A stretch of DNA of 56,649 bases from Candidatus Alistipes avicola (GCA_019118565.1 DWYR01000019.1:1-56649), one strand, 5' to 3'. Shown: positions 41,524 to 51,485, counted from the stretch's first letter. The notes: generated by a model not told the origin, from the sequence alone. Program-made: numbers and translations.

Positions 41524-42654
41524 GTGGCCGGACTCTATTTCCATATCCCGTTTTGCCGTCGTATCTGTGCCTATTGCGACTTCTTTAAAAGCGTCGATGT
41601 GCAGCGTCTCGATGTGGTGCTGAAGGCGATGGAGCGTGAGTTGCCCCATGCTGTCGAATGGCTCTCCGGTCGTTCCGTTCGAACCGTTTATTTCGGCGGA
41701 GGAACCCCGTCGCTTTGTCCGCCCGATCGCTTGCAACGGTTGGTGGATGTGGCTGGCTCTTTGCTGGACTGCTCCCGAATAGAGGAGTTTACCGTTGAGG
41801 CTAATCCGGATGATATGACAGAGGAGTGGCTCGACGCGTTGGCACATACAGGTGCAAATCGCCTGAGTGTCGGGATTCAGTCGTTCGACGATGCCGAGCT
41901 GCGGCTGATGAACCGGCGCCATACGGCGGCGCAGGCGGTTGATTCGGTTTTCAGGGCACAGCGTGCCGGCTTTACCAATCTGACGATCGACTTGATCTTC
42001 GGTGTTGCCGGATTCGGAGAGGAGGTGTTGTGCCGTAATTTGGAGCAGGCGCTTGCCTTGGGAGTACCTCACATTTCGGCCTACCACCTGACTATCGAGC
42101 CGGGAACGGCGTTCGATCGACGGATCGGGGCTGGGCATTTCCGAACCGTAGACGAGGAGGTTAGTGAACGGGAGTTTCAACTGATACATCGGATGCTGAC
42201 CGAGGCCGGGTATGAACATTACGAGGTCTCCAACTACGCTTTGCCGGGTTACCGGGCACGTCACAATTCGGCTTATTGGAACGGGATGGAGTATCTTGGA
42301 ATCGGACCTGCAGCCCATTCGTTCAACGGACGATCCCGCCGTTGGGTCGTATCGTCGATCGACCGTTATCTGGAGGGGGTGGGAACCAATGCGATCTATG
42401 AAGGCGAAACGCTCTCTTTGCAGGATCATTACAACGAATACCTGATGACCTCGTTGCGAACGAGCGACGGGGTCGATCTGGTACAAGTGGAAGCCCGTTT
42501 CGGAGAGGAACGATTGATGCGTCTGTTGCAACAGGCGATTCCTTTCGAACGTGCCGGTGAGTTGAGGCGCACCGAAGACAATCGTCTGGTTATTCCTCCG
42601 GAGGCTTTTCTTGTTTCCGATGCCGTGATCGGTGCGCTTTTCGAGACCGATTGA
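41524..42654 (+). CDS. hemW: Radical SAM heme chaperone HemW (coproporphyrinogen III oxidase-like)
   Basis: A 376-aa radical SAM protein related to HemN. It starts at a GTG (41524), because the family N-terminus MAGLYFHIPFCRRICAYCDF begins there and the nearby ATG at 41516 is out of frame. The cluster motif is CxxxCxxC (FCRRICAYC). The glycine-rich YFGGGTPSLCP, the ANPDD segment and the HemW-type HNSAYWNG motif (rather than HemN residues) are present. HemW binds and delivers heme rather than oxidising coproporphyrinogen. It converges with an AraC-type regulator gene 24 nt downstream. Confidence 0.92.
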   Translation: MAGLYFHIPFCRRICAYCDFFKSVDVQRLDVVLKAMERELPHAVEWLSGRSVRTVYFGGGTPSLCPPDRLQRLVDVAGSLLDCSRIEEFTVEANPDDMTEEWLDALAHTGANRLSVGIQSFDDAELRLMNRRHTAAQAVDSVFRAQRAGFTNLTIDLIFGVAGFGEEVLCRNLEQALALGVPHISAYHLTIEPGTAFDRRIGAGHFRTVDEEVSEREFQLIHRMLTEAGYEHYEVSNYALPGYRARHNSAYWNGMEYLGIGPAAHSFNGRSRRWVVSSIDRYLEGVGTNAIYEGETLSLQDHYNEYLMTSLRTSDGVDLVQVEARFGEERLMRLLQQAIPFERAGELRRTEDNRLVIPPEAFLVSDAVIGALFETD

Positions 42655-42678
42655 CGGGGACTTTGTCGTCCACGCTTT

Positions 42679-43572
42679 TTATTTGCCTCCGCGTTTGAAT
42701 CGGGAAGGGCTGTATCCGGTGTGTTGCTTGAAGTATTTGCCGAAGAACGACTGAGTCGAGAAATTGAGTCGATAGGCGATCTCCTGAATGCTCAGTCCCG
42801 AGTAGCGTAACAGGCTCTTCGCTTCGAGAATGACCGACTCGTCGATCCATTTGGCTGCCGTCTTGCCGCTCACCGATTTGGCGACCGTTGAGAGATATTT
42901 CGGCGTAATATTCAATTTGTGGGCATAGAATCCTACATTCCTTTCCTGTCTGTTGTATTCTCGTAACAACTTCATGAATTCGTCGAAAATAACCTCGGCT
43001 CGACCTTGTCGCATTTCGTTTTTATGCTCGCGCAAGTTTAATTCGGTGATAAGGTAATAGACGGCGGTGAAAAGACTTCGGATGATCTCTTGCCGGTAGT
43101 GCTTTTTGTCGCTGGCCAGGATCGTTTTGATGAGTTGGAAAATCAGGCGGATCTCCTGAGTGTCTTGAGGGGTTACCTGCAAGCAGGGCTGTTTTTCCAA
43201 ACGCATGTAGATGGAAAGCGAAGTGGAAAGATCTACCTGAATATCGTTAAGAAATGATTTGGAGCATACGACCAGAAAAGCGGAAAGGTCTTTGCTGCAC
43301 GAGATGGTCCGTACGACCCGGTCGGTACCGAGCAGGACGATCGTGTTGGGACACACTTCGTATTCGACCGTGTCGATCGTCATGACGGCTGTGCCGCTGA
43401 TAATAATGATGGCGGCGAAACCGTCGATCATTGTCGGGTGTTCTCTCGGAATGTTGTATTCGAGATCCAAAGAGCTTATTACCAAGTCGTCCGATAGGTA
43501 GTGAATATCCTTCATCTGCTCTTTGATCCGAGGAATGGATATTCGCTGTAACGTTATTTCGTCCGTTGCCAT
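42679..43572 (-). CDS. AraC-family transcriptional regulator
   Basis: A 297-aa regulator. The N-terminal ligand-sensing domain is cupin-like (EHPTMIDGFAAIIIISGTAV and VEYEVCPNTIVLLGTD). The C-terminal region holds two helix-turn-helix motifs: YAHKLNITPKYLSTVAKSVS followed by LSIQEIAYRLNFSTQSFFGK, ending YFKQHTGYSPSRFKRGG, the classic AraC signature. The start overlaps the end of the lipid-kinase gene by 19 nt, so it is the third gene of an apbE-kinase-regulator operon. The ligand and target genes are unknown. Confidence 0.92.
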   Translation of the reverse strand: MATDEITLQRISIPRIKEQMKDIHYLSDDLVISSLDLEYNIPREHPTMIDGFAAIIIISGTAVMTIDTVEYEVCPNTIVLLGTDRVVRTISCSKDLSAFLVVCSKSFLNDIQVDLSTSLSIYMRLEKQPCLQVTPQDTQEIRLIFQLIKTILASDKKHYRQEIIRSLFTAVYYLITELNLREHKNEMRQGRAEVIFDEFMKLLREYNRQERNVGFYAHKLNITPKYLSTVAKSVSGKTAAKWIDESVILEAKSLLRYSGLSIQEIAYRLNFSTQSFFGKYFKQHTGYSPSRFKRGGK

Positions 43573-44492
43573 AGCGGTTTATTTAGGAGGTTGCCGAAGA
43601 GGGGTAATTTGTGACGACAAATCTTCATGTCGTCTTGCGGACAGATGACTCGAAGTGCCTTGTGCAGACATTCGATGTGGAGCGGGAAATCGGCGCCTTT
43701 TTGTCCGTCTACGTCGGTCGGTTCGTTGATCGGCGAGAGGATGTCGATGCAACGGGCCTGAAAATGTTTGATCTGTTTGGGGTGTCCGCCCATCAGGTGA
43801 CGTCCCATGGCGAGGGTCGATACCAGCGGATTGCGTCGCTCGAGCAGCAGACAGTCGAACAGTCCGTCTTTGATACTCGATCGAGGAGCAAGGTGGAATC
43901 CTCCGGCGGTCTCTCCGTTGAAGATCAAAGCCATGAGCGATTCGAAATCGAACTCCTTGCCATCGGCCCGGATTTGTAGCGGAATGCCGTGTATCGTACG
44001 GAACTCCTTGACTCCTTCGATCAGGTAGGCCAGTTTCCCGATTTGGTGCTTGCGCTTGTCGGGAGTGCGTTGTGATGTGGTGGTGAAGATCCCGAAGCTG
44101 AAAATATTGACGAAGTAGTTGTTGTTTACCCGACCACAGTCTACCAGCTCCTCTCTCCCGGTCAGGATTTGGCGGGCGGCATCCATCGGATTTTTTGCCA
44201 TGCCCAGTGCCCGGGCAAAGTCGTTGGCCGTTCCTGACGGGATGATTCCCAGTCGAAGATCGAGATTCTTCTCTTTCATCCGGTTTACCACGTAGTTCAC
44301 AGTGCCGTCGCCACCTGCAATCACAACTAAATCGACGGTCTCATGACCATTCAGGGGGTTGTTCAGAAAATCGACCGGACAGGCCGTGATCTGATAGTCG
44401 TATTGATGGAACAACTCATCAATATGATTGATCTTGCTTTCGATCTTGCCTTTCCCCGATTGAGGATTGTATAAAAACAGTGCTCGTTTCAT
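43554..44492 (-). CDS. Diacylglycerol/lipid kinase-family protein (YegS/DgkB type)
   Basis: A 312-aa DAGK-catalytic-domain protein. The N-terminal nucleotide-binding motif VVIAGGDGTVNYVVN contains GGDGT, preceded by LFLYNPQSGKGKIESKI and followed by GIIPSGTANDFARALGM. The C-terminal beta-sandwich ends with a segment (IDILSPINEPTDVDGQKGAD) containing the family's DG(E/Q)-type motif. It would phosphorylate a lipid substrate at the membrane. It lies 13 nt after apbE and overlaps the AraC gene by 19 nt, so the three are co-transcribed on the minus strand. Confidence 0.9.
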   Translation of the reverse strand: MKRALFLYNPQSGKGKIESKINHIDELFHQYDYQITACPVDFLNNPLNGHETVDLVVIAGGDGTVNYVVNRMKEKNLDLRLGIIPSGTANDFARALGMAKNPMDAARQILTGREELVDCGRVNNNYFVNIFSFGIFTTTSQRTPDKRKHQIGKLAYLIEGVKEFRTIHGIPLQIRADGKEFDFESLMALIFNGETAGGFHLAPRSSIKDGLFDCLLLERRNPLVSTLAMGRHLMGGHPKQIKHFQARCIDILSPINEPTDVDGQKGADFPLHIECLHKALRVICPQDDMKICRHKLPLFGNLLNKPLWQRTK

Positions 44493-44505
44493 GTGTCGAA
44501 GACGG

Positions 44506-45513
44506 TTATTGCCTCATCTTTTCTTGCATGGATGGGGTACTGAAGGTTTCGTAGCCGCCCTTGCCGTCGTCAAGGATGAAGTACACGGCTGCATTTTGGT
44601 TTTGTCGAGCCAATTCGATCGCGCGGTCCGCACCCAGGGTCATGTACATGGTGGCCAAGGCATCGGCCGTTGCGCAGTCATCGGCCAGCACCGTTGCGGA
44701 GAGAAGACGTGACTGTACACTTCGACCTGTAAAGGGGTCGATCGTGTGGGATACCTTATTCCCGTTTTCGTCGAGATAGAAACGTCGATAGTTGCCGGAA
44801 GTAGCCAATCCACCTTCGGTCATCAGGACAAATCCGGTCAGATATTCTCCGTTGGTCATATTGCCATCGAATGGGGTCTCAATCCCGATTTTCCAGGGCT
44901 TCCCTTGCGGATTGACCCCTTTGCAGCGACATTCGCCACCAATATCCACCAGGTAGTTTCGGGCTCCGCAGCGCTCCATGAGCGCCGCTACCAGATCGAC
45001 CGTATAGCCTTTGGCGATCGAATTGAAGTCGAGTTGGATGCGGGGGTCGTCCTTGACAATTCTCCCGTCTTGGATATGTACTCGTTGGTAGCCGACGAAC
45101 TGTAGGATCGAATCAAGGTTGGGTGTGCCTGTTTTCTCATGACCGGCAAATCCCCAGGCATCCACCAGCGGTTTGACCGTTACGTCGTAGTGCCCGTTGC
45201 TCAGACGGCTGATCCGTTCGGCCAGTTGCAGGTTGTAGCGGATGTGTTGGTCTGTCGAGTCGGTTTCGCCCCGGTTGATCCGGCTCAGCAGGGAGGTAGA
45301 GTCGAAAATCGACATGGAGGCTTTGGCCTCGGTATCGATTTGCATCACAGCTTGATACAACTCTTGTACGGAGCATTCGGAGGGGTCGCCCGTCGCTTTG
45401 AATGTGGTCCCCAGCATGGAGCCGCCGACGGAGAGGTAGCGCGCCTTTTGCGAACACCCTGCCATCATGCCGATCGATCCGGCGATAAAGAGCAATAGGA
45501 GAAATCTTTTCAT
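44506..45513 (-). CDS. apbE: FAD:protein FMN transferase (ApbE), lipoprotein
   Basis: A 335-aa lipoprotein (MKRFLLLLFIAGSIGMMAGC, Cys20) of the ApbE family, which attaches FMN covalently to Thr residues of Na+-NQR or Rnf subunits. Typical segments are MLGTTFKATGDPSE, DFNSIAKGYTVDLVAALMER, YLVDIGGECRCKGVNPQGKP and GNKVSHTIDPFTGRSVQSRL, and a C-terminal part with TVLADDCATADALATMYMTL. Conserved Asp and His residues for FAD and metal binding are seen. It heads the operon with a lipid kinase and an AraC regulator. The flavinylated partner proteins are not in this window. Confidence 0.93.
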   Translation of the reverse strand: MKRFLLLLFIAGSIGMMAGCSQKARYLSVGGSMLGTTFKATGDPSECSVQELYQAVMQIDTEAKASMSIFDSTSLLSRINRGETDSTDQHIRYNLQLAERISRLSNGHYDVTVKPLVDAWGFAGHEKTGTPNLDSILQFVGYQRVHIQDGRIVKDDPRIQLDFNSIAKGYTVDLVAALMERCGARNYLVDIGGECRCKGVNPQGKPWKIGIETPFDGNMTNGEYLTGFVLMTEGGLATSGNYRRFYLDENGNKVSHTIDPFTGRSVQSRLLSATVLADDCATADALATMYMTLGADRAIELARQNQNAAVYFILDDGKGGYETFSTPSMQEKMRQ

Positions 45514-45604
45514 GCGACGATGTTTTTTGCCGGGTAAAAATAGTGTTTTCGATGTAGTTTACCAAAAAAAGGAGGGGGAATCGTTAAAAAATTCACAGGT
45601 TAAA

Positions 45605-45635
45605 TTGGTTATTCTGAATTATATTAGTACATTTG
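45605..45635 (+). promoter_or_regulatory. Promoter for rpsO
   Basis: TTG at 45605-45607, a 20-nt spacer and TACATTTG at 45628-45635. The predicted start near 45641 leaves a leader of about 65 nt, containing CGCCACGCTCTGGCG, which can fold into a small hairpin near its 5' end. Confidence 0.6.
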
Positions 45636-45705
45636 CGCCACGCTCTGGCGTTATTCGCGAGTAAGGGGAATGCGTCGTAGAGTGGAACTAAATAAACTTA
45701 ACGAA

Positions 45706-45978
45706 ATGAGTTATTTAACAGCTGAGAAAAAGCAAGAGCTTTTTGGTACGTACGGAAAGTCTAACACCGATACGGGATCTCCCGAGAGCCAGATCGCGTT
45801 GTTTTCCTACCGTATTAACCACCTTACGGATCACCTTCGTAGCAACAAACACGATTTCGGGACCCAGCGCGCCCTGTTGCGCCTGGTAGGTAAACGTCGC
45901 CAGTTGCTGGAGTATTTGAAAGAGATCGACATCGAGCGCTATCGTGCAATCATTAAGACGCTCAATCTCCGTAAATAG
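45706..45978 (+). CDS. rpsO: 30S ribosomal protein S15
   Basis: S15 binds 16S rRNA early in small-subunit assembly. The start at 45706 (MSYLTAEKKQELFGTYGKSN) gives 90 aa, the normal length; an upstream in-frame ATG at 45670 would add 12 atypical residues. The conserved TDTGSPESQIALFSYRINHL, the HDFGTQRALLRLVGKRRQLL loop and the ending RYRAIIKTLNLRK identify it. It is followed by a terminator and then pnp, the classic rpsO-pnp neighbourhood. Confidence 0.97.
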   Translation: MSYLTAEKKQELFGTYGKSNTDTGSPESQIALFSYRINHLTDHLRSNKHDFGTQRALLRLVGKRRQLLEYLKEIDIERYRAIIKTLNLRK

Positions 45979-45995
45979 TCCTGGAGGCAAAAAAT

Positions 45996-46029
45996 GGGGT
46001 TGGCCAATCGTTGGACAGCCCCTTTTTTT
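45996..46029 (+). terminator. Terminator between rpsO and pnp
   Basis: A stem GGGGTTG/CAGCCCC (45996-46002 with 46016-46022) with a partly paired interior is followed by seven T residues (46023-46029). Some transcripts may read on into pnp, since no clear separate pnp promoter was found. Confidence 0.75.
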
Positions 46030-46058
46030 AGGGAACACATTTTGACGAAATAAATATC

Positions 46059-48275
46059 ATGGAAGAAAAGAAGTTGTACAATGCCGTCCGTAAAACATTC
46101 TCGCTGTCGGATGGACGCGAGGTGATGATCGAGACGGGCAAACTGGCCAAACAGGCCGACGGCTCCGTGGTGGTGAAGATGGGAGATACGATGCTCCTGG
46201 CCACGGTTGTAGCCGCCAAGGATGCTAAACCTGACACGGACTTCATGCCGTTGCAGGTAGATTATAAAGAGAAATATGCGTCGCGCGGACGTTACCCCGG
46301 CGGCTTCATGAAACGGGAGGGCCGTGCCAACGACAGCGAGATTCTCGTAGCGCGCCTGATCGACCGTGCCCTGCGTCCTCTGTTTCCCTCGGATTATCAC
46401 GCCGAGGTCTATGTAACCGTTACGTTGATTTCTGCAGATCAGGATATACAGCCCGATGCACTGGCCGGTCTGGCCGCATCGGCAGCCCTCGCCGTTTCGG
46501 ATATTCCGTTCGGCGGTCCGATTTCCGAGGTGCGTGTTGCCCGTATCGGAGGTCAGTTCTACATCAACCCGAACTTCTCTCAGATGCCTGATGCCGACCT
46601 GGATATCATGGTGGCCGGTACGATCGACAACATCATGATGGTCGAGGGTGAGATGAAGGAGGTTTCCGAGCAGGTGATGCTCGAGGCCATCAAGTTTGCT
46701 CACGAGGAGATCAAGAAACATTGCGCCGTTCAGATCGAACTCTCGAAAGAGTTGGGCAAGGACGTGAAACGTACCTATTGTCACGAGGTGAACGACGAGG
46801 AGTTGCGTCAGACGATCATCCGCGAGCTTTACGACAAGGCTTACGCCATCGCAACGAGCGGAACAATGAAGCACGAGCGCGAGGATGCGTTCAATGAGTT
46901 GGAGGCTGAGTTCGCATCTCGGTTTACCGAGGAAGAACTCGTGGAAAAAGCACCGTTGATCCACCGCTATTTTCATGACGATGTGCTGAAAAAAGCCATG
47001 CGCAACATGATCCTCGATGAGGGGAAACGTCTGGACGGTCGTCGTACGGACGAGATCCGTCCGATCTGGTGCGAAGTGGGCTACCTGCCTGCCGCTCACG
47101 GTTCGGCAATCTTCACCCGTGGTGAGACGCAGTCGCTTACGACCGTTACCCTCGGTACGAAGATGGACGAGAAGGTGAAGGACGAGGTATTGGTACAGGG
47201 AACCGAGCAGTTCGTGCTGCACTACAACTTCCCGCCCTTCTCAACCGGTGAGGCAAAGGCCGCGCGTGGTTTGAGCCGTCGTGAGATCGGTCACGGTAAC
47301 CTGGCATGGCGTGCCCTGAAGCCGATGGTTCCCGTGGGAGAGGAGAACCCCTATGCCGTACGTGTCGTATCGGATATTCTGGAGTCGAACGGTTCGTCGT
47401 CGATGGCAACGGTTTGTGCCGGTACGCTGGCCCTGATGGATGCCGGTGTGAAACTGAAGAAACCCGTTTCCGGAATCGCGATGGGTCTGATCTCGGATTC
47501 GGCTACCGGTCGTTGGGCCGTGTTGTCCGATATTCTGGGCGATGAGGACCACTTGGGCGATATGGACTTCAAGGTAACCGGTACCAAAGACGGTATTACG
47601 GCTACGCAGATGGATATCAAGGTAGACGGTCTCTCTTACGAAGTCCTGGCCAAGGCTCTCGAGCAGGCACGAGTAGGACGTATGCATATACTGGGGAAAC
47701 TGACCGAGTGCATCGCTGAACCGCGTGCGGATTATCGTCCGTTCGTACCGCGCATTGTCCAGATCACCATCCCGCAGGATACGATCGGAGCTGTGATCGG
47801 CCCGGGCGGAAAGGTTATCCAGGATATTCAGAAGACGACCGGTACGACCATTACCATTACCGAGGTCGATAATAAAGGTATCGTCGACATTTTCGGACTG
47901 GACAAGCAGGCGATGGATGCAGCCCTCTCCCGCATTAAGGGAATCGTGGCTACGCCGGAGGTCGGCGACGTGTATAACGGGAAGGTCCGTTCGATCATGC
48001 CGTTTGGTGCATTCGTCGAGATACTGCCCGGGAAAGATGCCTTGCTGCACATTTCGGAGATCGATTACAAACGATTCGAAACGATGGAGGAGACCGGCCT
48101 GAAAGAGGGCGATATGATCGAGGTGAAGGTTATCGGTATCGACCCGAAGACCAACAAACTCAAATTGTCGCACCGTGTCCTGCTTCCACAACCGGAAGGT
48201 TGGACTGAGCCGGAACGTAAGCCTCGTGAAGCCCGCTCGGATCGTCCGCGTCGCCGCAAAGAGGATAATAAATAG
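46059..48275 (+). CDS. pnp: Polyribonucleotide nucleotidyltransferase (PNPase)
   Basis: PNPase is the 3'-5' phosphorolytic exoribonuclease. Two RNase PH domains are visible: the first with [20 protein letters not shown] and [20 protein letters not shown]; the second with [60 protein letters not shown] and [20 protein letters not shown], which hold the catalytic phosphate-binding Ser and Asp residues. A KH domain follows ([18 protein letters not shown], GxxG motif), then an S1 domain ([20 protein letters not shown]). The 738-aa length is typical. Its C-terminus is basic (RRRKEDNK). Confidence 0.97.
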   Translation: MEEKKLYNAVRKTFSLSDGREVMIETGKLAKQADGSVVVKMGDTMLLATVVAAKDAKPDTDFMPLQVDYKEKYASRGRYPGGFMKREGRANDSEILVARLIDRALRPLFPSDYHAEVYVTVTLISADQDIQPDALAGLAASAALAVSDIPFGGPISEVRVARIGGQFYINPNFSQMPDADLDIMVAGTIDNIMMVEGEMKEVSEQVMLEAIKFAHEEIKKHCAVQIELSKELGKDVKRTYCHEVNDEELRQTIIRELYDKAYAIATSGTMKHEREDAFNELEAEFASRFTEEELVEKAPLIHRYFHDDVLKKAMRNMILDEGKRLDGRRTDEIRPIWCEVGYLPAAHGSAIFTRGETQSLTTVTLGTKMDEKVKDEVLVQGTEQFVLHYNFPPFSTGEAKAARGLSRREIGHGNLAWRALKPMVPVGEENPYAVRVVSDILESNGSSSMATVCAGTLALMDAGVKLKKPVSGIAMGLISDSATGRWAVLSDILGDEDHLGDMDFKVTGTKDGITATQMDIKVDGLSYEVLAKALEQARVGRMHILGKLTECIAEPRADYRPFVPRIVQITIPQDTIGAVIGPGGKVIQDIQKTTGTTITITEVDNKGIVDIFGLDKQAMDAALSRIKGIVATPEVGDVYNGKVRSIMPFGAFVEILPGKDALLHISEIDYKRFETMEETGLKEGDMIEVKVIGIDPKTNKLKLSHRVLLPQPEGWTEPERKPREARSDRPRRRKEDNK

Positions 48276-48312
48276 GTCAAAACGGTTGTAATCTTTGCAT
48301 TTTAGGCGAAGG

Positions 48313-48346
48313 TTTGCATACTTTTTGAAGAAGTTTGTTATATTTG
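48313..48346 (+). promoter_or_regulatory. Promoter for the 575-aa lipoprotein
   Basis: TTTG at 48313-48316 and TATATTTG at 48339-48346, a 22-nt spacer. The predicted start near 48352 gives a leader of about 76 nt. Confidence 0.5.
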
Positions 48347-48427
48347 CATAGATGTCGTACCCTTGGCACGACTCGTAAGGCAAACATTGTTAAAGAAAGA
48401 ATTTACAACATTAAAACAAATTTAATT

Positions 48428-50155
48428 ATGAAAAAACTGGTGAAATTGAGCCTGGCGCTTGCAGTGGTTGCAATGACTTTGTCAAGCTGTAACTGCTTTA
48501 AGAAAATGGCTAAGAACACGGACGATGTCGCTTTGACATGTACGCCTGAGATGTTGGTATTGAACAACGGGGTCGTAGCTGCTGACATTACGGCAACTTT
48601 CCCGGCCAAGTATTTCAAGCCCACGGCTATCGTAAAGGTAACACCTGTGATGGTTTTCGAGGGTGGTGAGGTGCTCGGTACTCCTAAATTCTTCCAGGGT
48701 TCGAAGGTAAACGAGAACTATACGGTAGTTGACAAGAAGCTGGGTGGTACTTTCACGCAGCACGTTGAGTTCCCCTATGACGAGCGTATGCAGGTCTCTT
48801 TGCTGCAGTTGCGTGTCGAGGCTAAATGCCCGGGTGATGAGAACTTTACGCTGATCGATGCCAATACGGGTCGTGTAATTAAGGAGAAGGAGCTCGCAGA
48901 GGATCCATCGCTGGTACTGGCTGCCGGTTTGACGGTTGCTGAGGGCGTAAATACGCTGCAGCAGGATCTGGTTTACTCGGATGCGATGATCGCCCTGCCG
49001 AGTGACTACAAACGAGTAACCACGGAGATCGACCAAACCGAGATCCGTTACGCGATCAACCGTTCGAATGTAACCAAGAGTGCCCTCAAAGAGGCTGATT
49101 TGGATGCGTTCAAGGCAAATGTAGAGGCCTATATGCAGAATGATCGTGCTACGCAGCACTTGGCAGTCAAGGGTTATGCTTCGCCTGACGGTCCGGAGAA
49201 ATTCAACGACAAACTTTCGAAGAGCCGTAGCGAATCGGGTGATGCCGTCATTGCAAAACTCCTGAAGGATACGGGCCTGGATATCGACGTGGCTGCATAC
49301 GGTGAGGATTGGGAAGGCTTTAAGAAACTTGTCAGCGAGTCGGATATCAAGGATAAGGATATGATTCTCCAGGTATTGAGCATGTACTCTTCTTCGACGC
49401 AGCGTGAGGAGGAGATCAAGAACATGGCATCAGTATTTACTGAGTTGAAGAAGGAGATTCTGCCGGAACTCCGTCGTTCGGTGATCGTGAACAGTACAGA
49501 CATCGAGGGTAAGACCGACGAGGAGATGATGGCTCTTGTAGAGGGTGGCAAACTGAACGAGTTGAACTTGAACGAGCTGCTCTTCGTGGCCGAGGCCGTT
49601 GCTGAGGACGATGCGGTCAAGATCGAGGTTCTGGAGTATGCTGCCGAAAACTACAACGATGCACGTGCATACAACAACCTGGGTATCCTCTTGACCAAGA
49701 ACGGCGATACGGAGGGTGCTATGAAGTGCTTCCAGAAGGCTGCACAGCTTGGTGAAGCTTCTGAGGCGCTGAACAACAACCTGGCTCTGGTAAATGCCGC
49801 TAACGGTAATATCGAGGAGGCTGAGCAGTATGCGAAGGGTGCCAATGCCAAGACGCAGAGCCTGATCGATGCGGCTCAGGGCAACTACAACCAGGCTGCA
49901 AAACAGCTCGAGGGTGTAAATGCCGCTATCGCTTGCACGATGAACAAGGACTATGCAGCTGCTAAGCGTGCTATCGCGAAGGAGACTTCGGCTGAGGCTG
50001 ATTACCTGCGTGCCGTAATCGCATCCGAGGAGGGTGATATGAGAACGGCTGAGGCTCAGTTGAAGAGCGCCGTTAAGAAAGAGGCTAAACTGGCAGAGAA
50101 GGCTATGAAGGACGTTCACTTCAAGAAGCTTTTCGAGGCTGGTCTGGAGTTCTAA
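48428..50155 (+). CDS. Large lipoprotein with OmpA-like segment and TPR-like repeats, 575 aa
   Basis: The ATG at 48428 gives a lipoprotein signal (LVKLSLALAVVAMTLSSC, Cys about 20); the frame upstream of it lacks a signal. The central region has a motif resembling OmpA peptidoglycan-binding domains (LAVKGYASPDGPEKFNDKL; SRSESGDAVIAKLLKDTG). The C-terminal part shows tetratricopeptide-like helices (NNLGILLTKNGDTEGAMKCF; EQYAKGANAKTQSLIDAAQG; ALNNNLALVNAANGNIEEAE). Such proteins occur widely in Bacteroidota envelopes, but I cannot name a function. Codon use looks highly biased, consistent with strong expression. It ends just before a strong terminator. Confidence 0.8.
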   Translation: MKKLVKLSLALAVVAMTLSSCNCFKKMAKNTDDVALTCTPEMLVLNNGVVAADITATFPAKYFKPTAIVKVTPVMVFEGGEVLGTPKFFQGSKVNENYTVVDKKLGGTFTQHVEFPYDERMQVSLLQLRVEAKCPGDENFTLIDANTGRVIKEKELAEDPSLVLAAGLTVAEGVNTLQQDLVYSDAMIALPSDYKRVTTEIDQTEIRYAINRSNVTKSALKEADLDAFKANVEAYMQNDRATQHLAVKGYASPDGPEKFNDKLSKSRSESGDAVIAKLLKDTGLDIDVAAYGEDWEGFKKLVSESDIKDKDMILQVLSMYSSSTQREEEIKNMASVFTELKKEILPELRRSVIVNSTDIEGKTDEEMMALVEGGKLNELNLNELLFVAEAVAEDDAVKIEVLEYAAENYNDARAYNNLGILLTKNGDTEGAMKCFQKAAQLGEASEALNNNLALVNAANGNIEEAEQYAKGANAKTQSLIDAAQGNYNQAAKQLEGVNAAIACTMNKDYAAAKRAIAKETSAEADYLRAVIASEEGDMRTAEAQLKSAVKKEAKLAEKAMKDVHFKKLFEAGLEF

Positions 50156-50169
50156 TCCCGGAACGACCG

Positions 50170-50214
50170 AAAAAAATATCCGCACCCGACGCATGCGGGT
50201 GCGGATATTTTTTT
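50170..50214 (+). terminator. Strong terminator after the 575-aa lipoprotein gene
   Basis: A long stem built on AAAAAATATCCGCACCCG and its complement, a short loop and T7. It lies about 15 nt after the stop. The remaining bases up to the deoC promoter (50215-50328) show no gene. Confidence 0.9.
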
Positions 50215-50328
50215 GCCCCCTTGCGGAGCTGTCGCCTGGAGCCGACCATCCGACCGGGGTGGCGGAATTGCTCCGGGTGATCGGATGAATGCATGAATTT
50301 TGCGGTGAATCGAGTAATTTCGGTCCGA

Positions 50329-50361
50329 TTGCTGGAAAAATCTAAAAAATTCGTATTTTTG
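50329..50361 (+). promoter_or_regulatory. Promoter for deoC
   Basis: TTG at 50329-50331 and TATTTTTG at 50354-50361 with a 22-nt spacer. The predicted start near 50367 gives a leader of about 166 nt, in which GGTCGCCGGGGCGATC can form a small hairpin. Confidence 0.5.
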
Positions 50362-50532
50362 TTCTAAATAGGATGGGAATGTCCTGACGGGAGGTCGCCG
50401 GGGCGATCTCCACGCCGACAAAAGATAGAAAGGTTAACCCATACCGAGGTATTCCGGAGAGAGAAGAGAATCGTCCGCTTTGTGAAAGAGCGGGGCTCGG
50501 TACGGATCTCGGTTCGAAAAACGAATATTACT

Positions 50533-51414
50533 ATGGAGTACGCAAATCATTTGGAAGAATATGCTCCTGCCATGAGCGAGGCTCAGGTTGCCCAGGAGGT
50601 GGCTCGTATCCGCAAGGTTGCGGAGGAGCGGAACCACAATCCCGAAGTCTATAAGATGTGCTATTCCGCCGTCGACCTGACGACCCTGTCTTGCAACGAC
50701 TCCGTGGAATCGGTAACGGCTTTTGCCCGGAAGGCGGTCGAATTCTACGATCGTTTCCCGCATATTCCCAACGTGGCCTCGATCTGTATCTATCCTCCCT
50801 TTGTGGAGACGGTGGGGGTTGCGGTCGACGGTACGGACATGCGGATTACGAGCGTAGCCGGAGGATTCCCCTCGTCGCAGACTTTTATGGAGGTAAAGGT
50901 GCTGGAGGTTGCCATGGCGGTCGAGAACGGAGCCGATGAGATCGATATCGTCCTCAATGTCGGGAAGATGCTGGAGGGGCATTACGATGAGGTGGCCAAT
51001 GAGATCGAGGTGATCCGTGCGGAGATGGATGACGATATTGTCCTGAAGGTGATTATCGAATCGGGAGCACTAAAAGCGCCTGAGTTGATTCGCAAGGCTT
51101 CGTTGCTGTCGATGTATGCGGGTGCGGACTTCGTGAAGACTTCGACCGGCAAGATCGACGTGGCGGCAACACCGGAGGCTGCCGTTGTGATGTGTCAGGC
51201 AATCCGTGACTACTATGAGAAGACGGGCCGGAAGGTTGGTTTCAAACCTGCTGGAGGTGTCCGTACGGCAGAAGATGCCGCATTGTACTACACGATTGTC
51301 GAGGAGATTCTCGGTAAAGAGTGGTTGACCCCTGCGTTGTTCCGTATCGGAGCTTCATCGGCTGCCAATAATCTGCTGACAGCGATTGAAGGACATCCGG
51401 TGAAATATTTTTAA
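50533..51414 (+). CDS. deoC: Deoxyribose-phosphate aldolase
   Basis: DeoC cleaves 2-deoxyribose 5-phosphate to glyceraldehyde 3-phosphate and acetaldehyde, in deoxynucleoside catabolism. The ATG at 50533 (MEYANHLEEYAPAMSEAQVA) is chosen over an in-frame start 51 nt upstream; the product has 293 aa. The TIM barrel shows ASICIYPPFVETVGVAVDGT, ADEIDIVLNVGKMLEGHYDE, VLKVIIESGALKAPEL and the Schiff-base Lys in DFVKTSTGKIDVAATPEA, then KVGFKPAGGVRTAEDA with the assisting Lys. It is monocistronic. Confidence 0.96.
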   Translation: MEYANHLEEYAPAMSEAQVAQEVARIRKVAEERNHNPEVYKMCYSAVDLTTLSCNDSVESVTAFARKAVEFYDRFPHIPNVASICIYPPFVETVGVAVDGTDMRITSVAGGFPSSQTFMEVKVLEVAMAVENGADEIDIVLNVGKMLEGHYDEVANEIEVIRAEMDDDIVLKVIIESGALKAPELIRKASLLSMYAGADFVKTSTGKIDVAATPEAAVVMCQAIRDYYEKTGRKVGFKPAGGVRTAEDAALYYTIVEEILGKEWLTPALFRIGASSAANNLLTAIEGHPVKYF

Positions 51415-51445
51415 TGTCCGTCTCCGGGAACGGAGTGGTTTGCAA

Positions 51446-51485
51446 ACGAAAAGCGGCACCCTTGGAAAAGGGTGCCGCTTTTCGT
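51446..51485 (+). terminator. deoC terminator
   Basis: An 18-bp perfect stem (51446-51463 with 51468-51485) with loop GGAA; the right arm contains TTTT. Confidence 0.85.
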
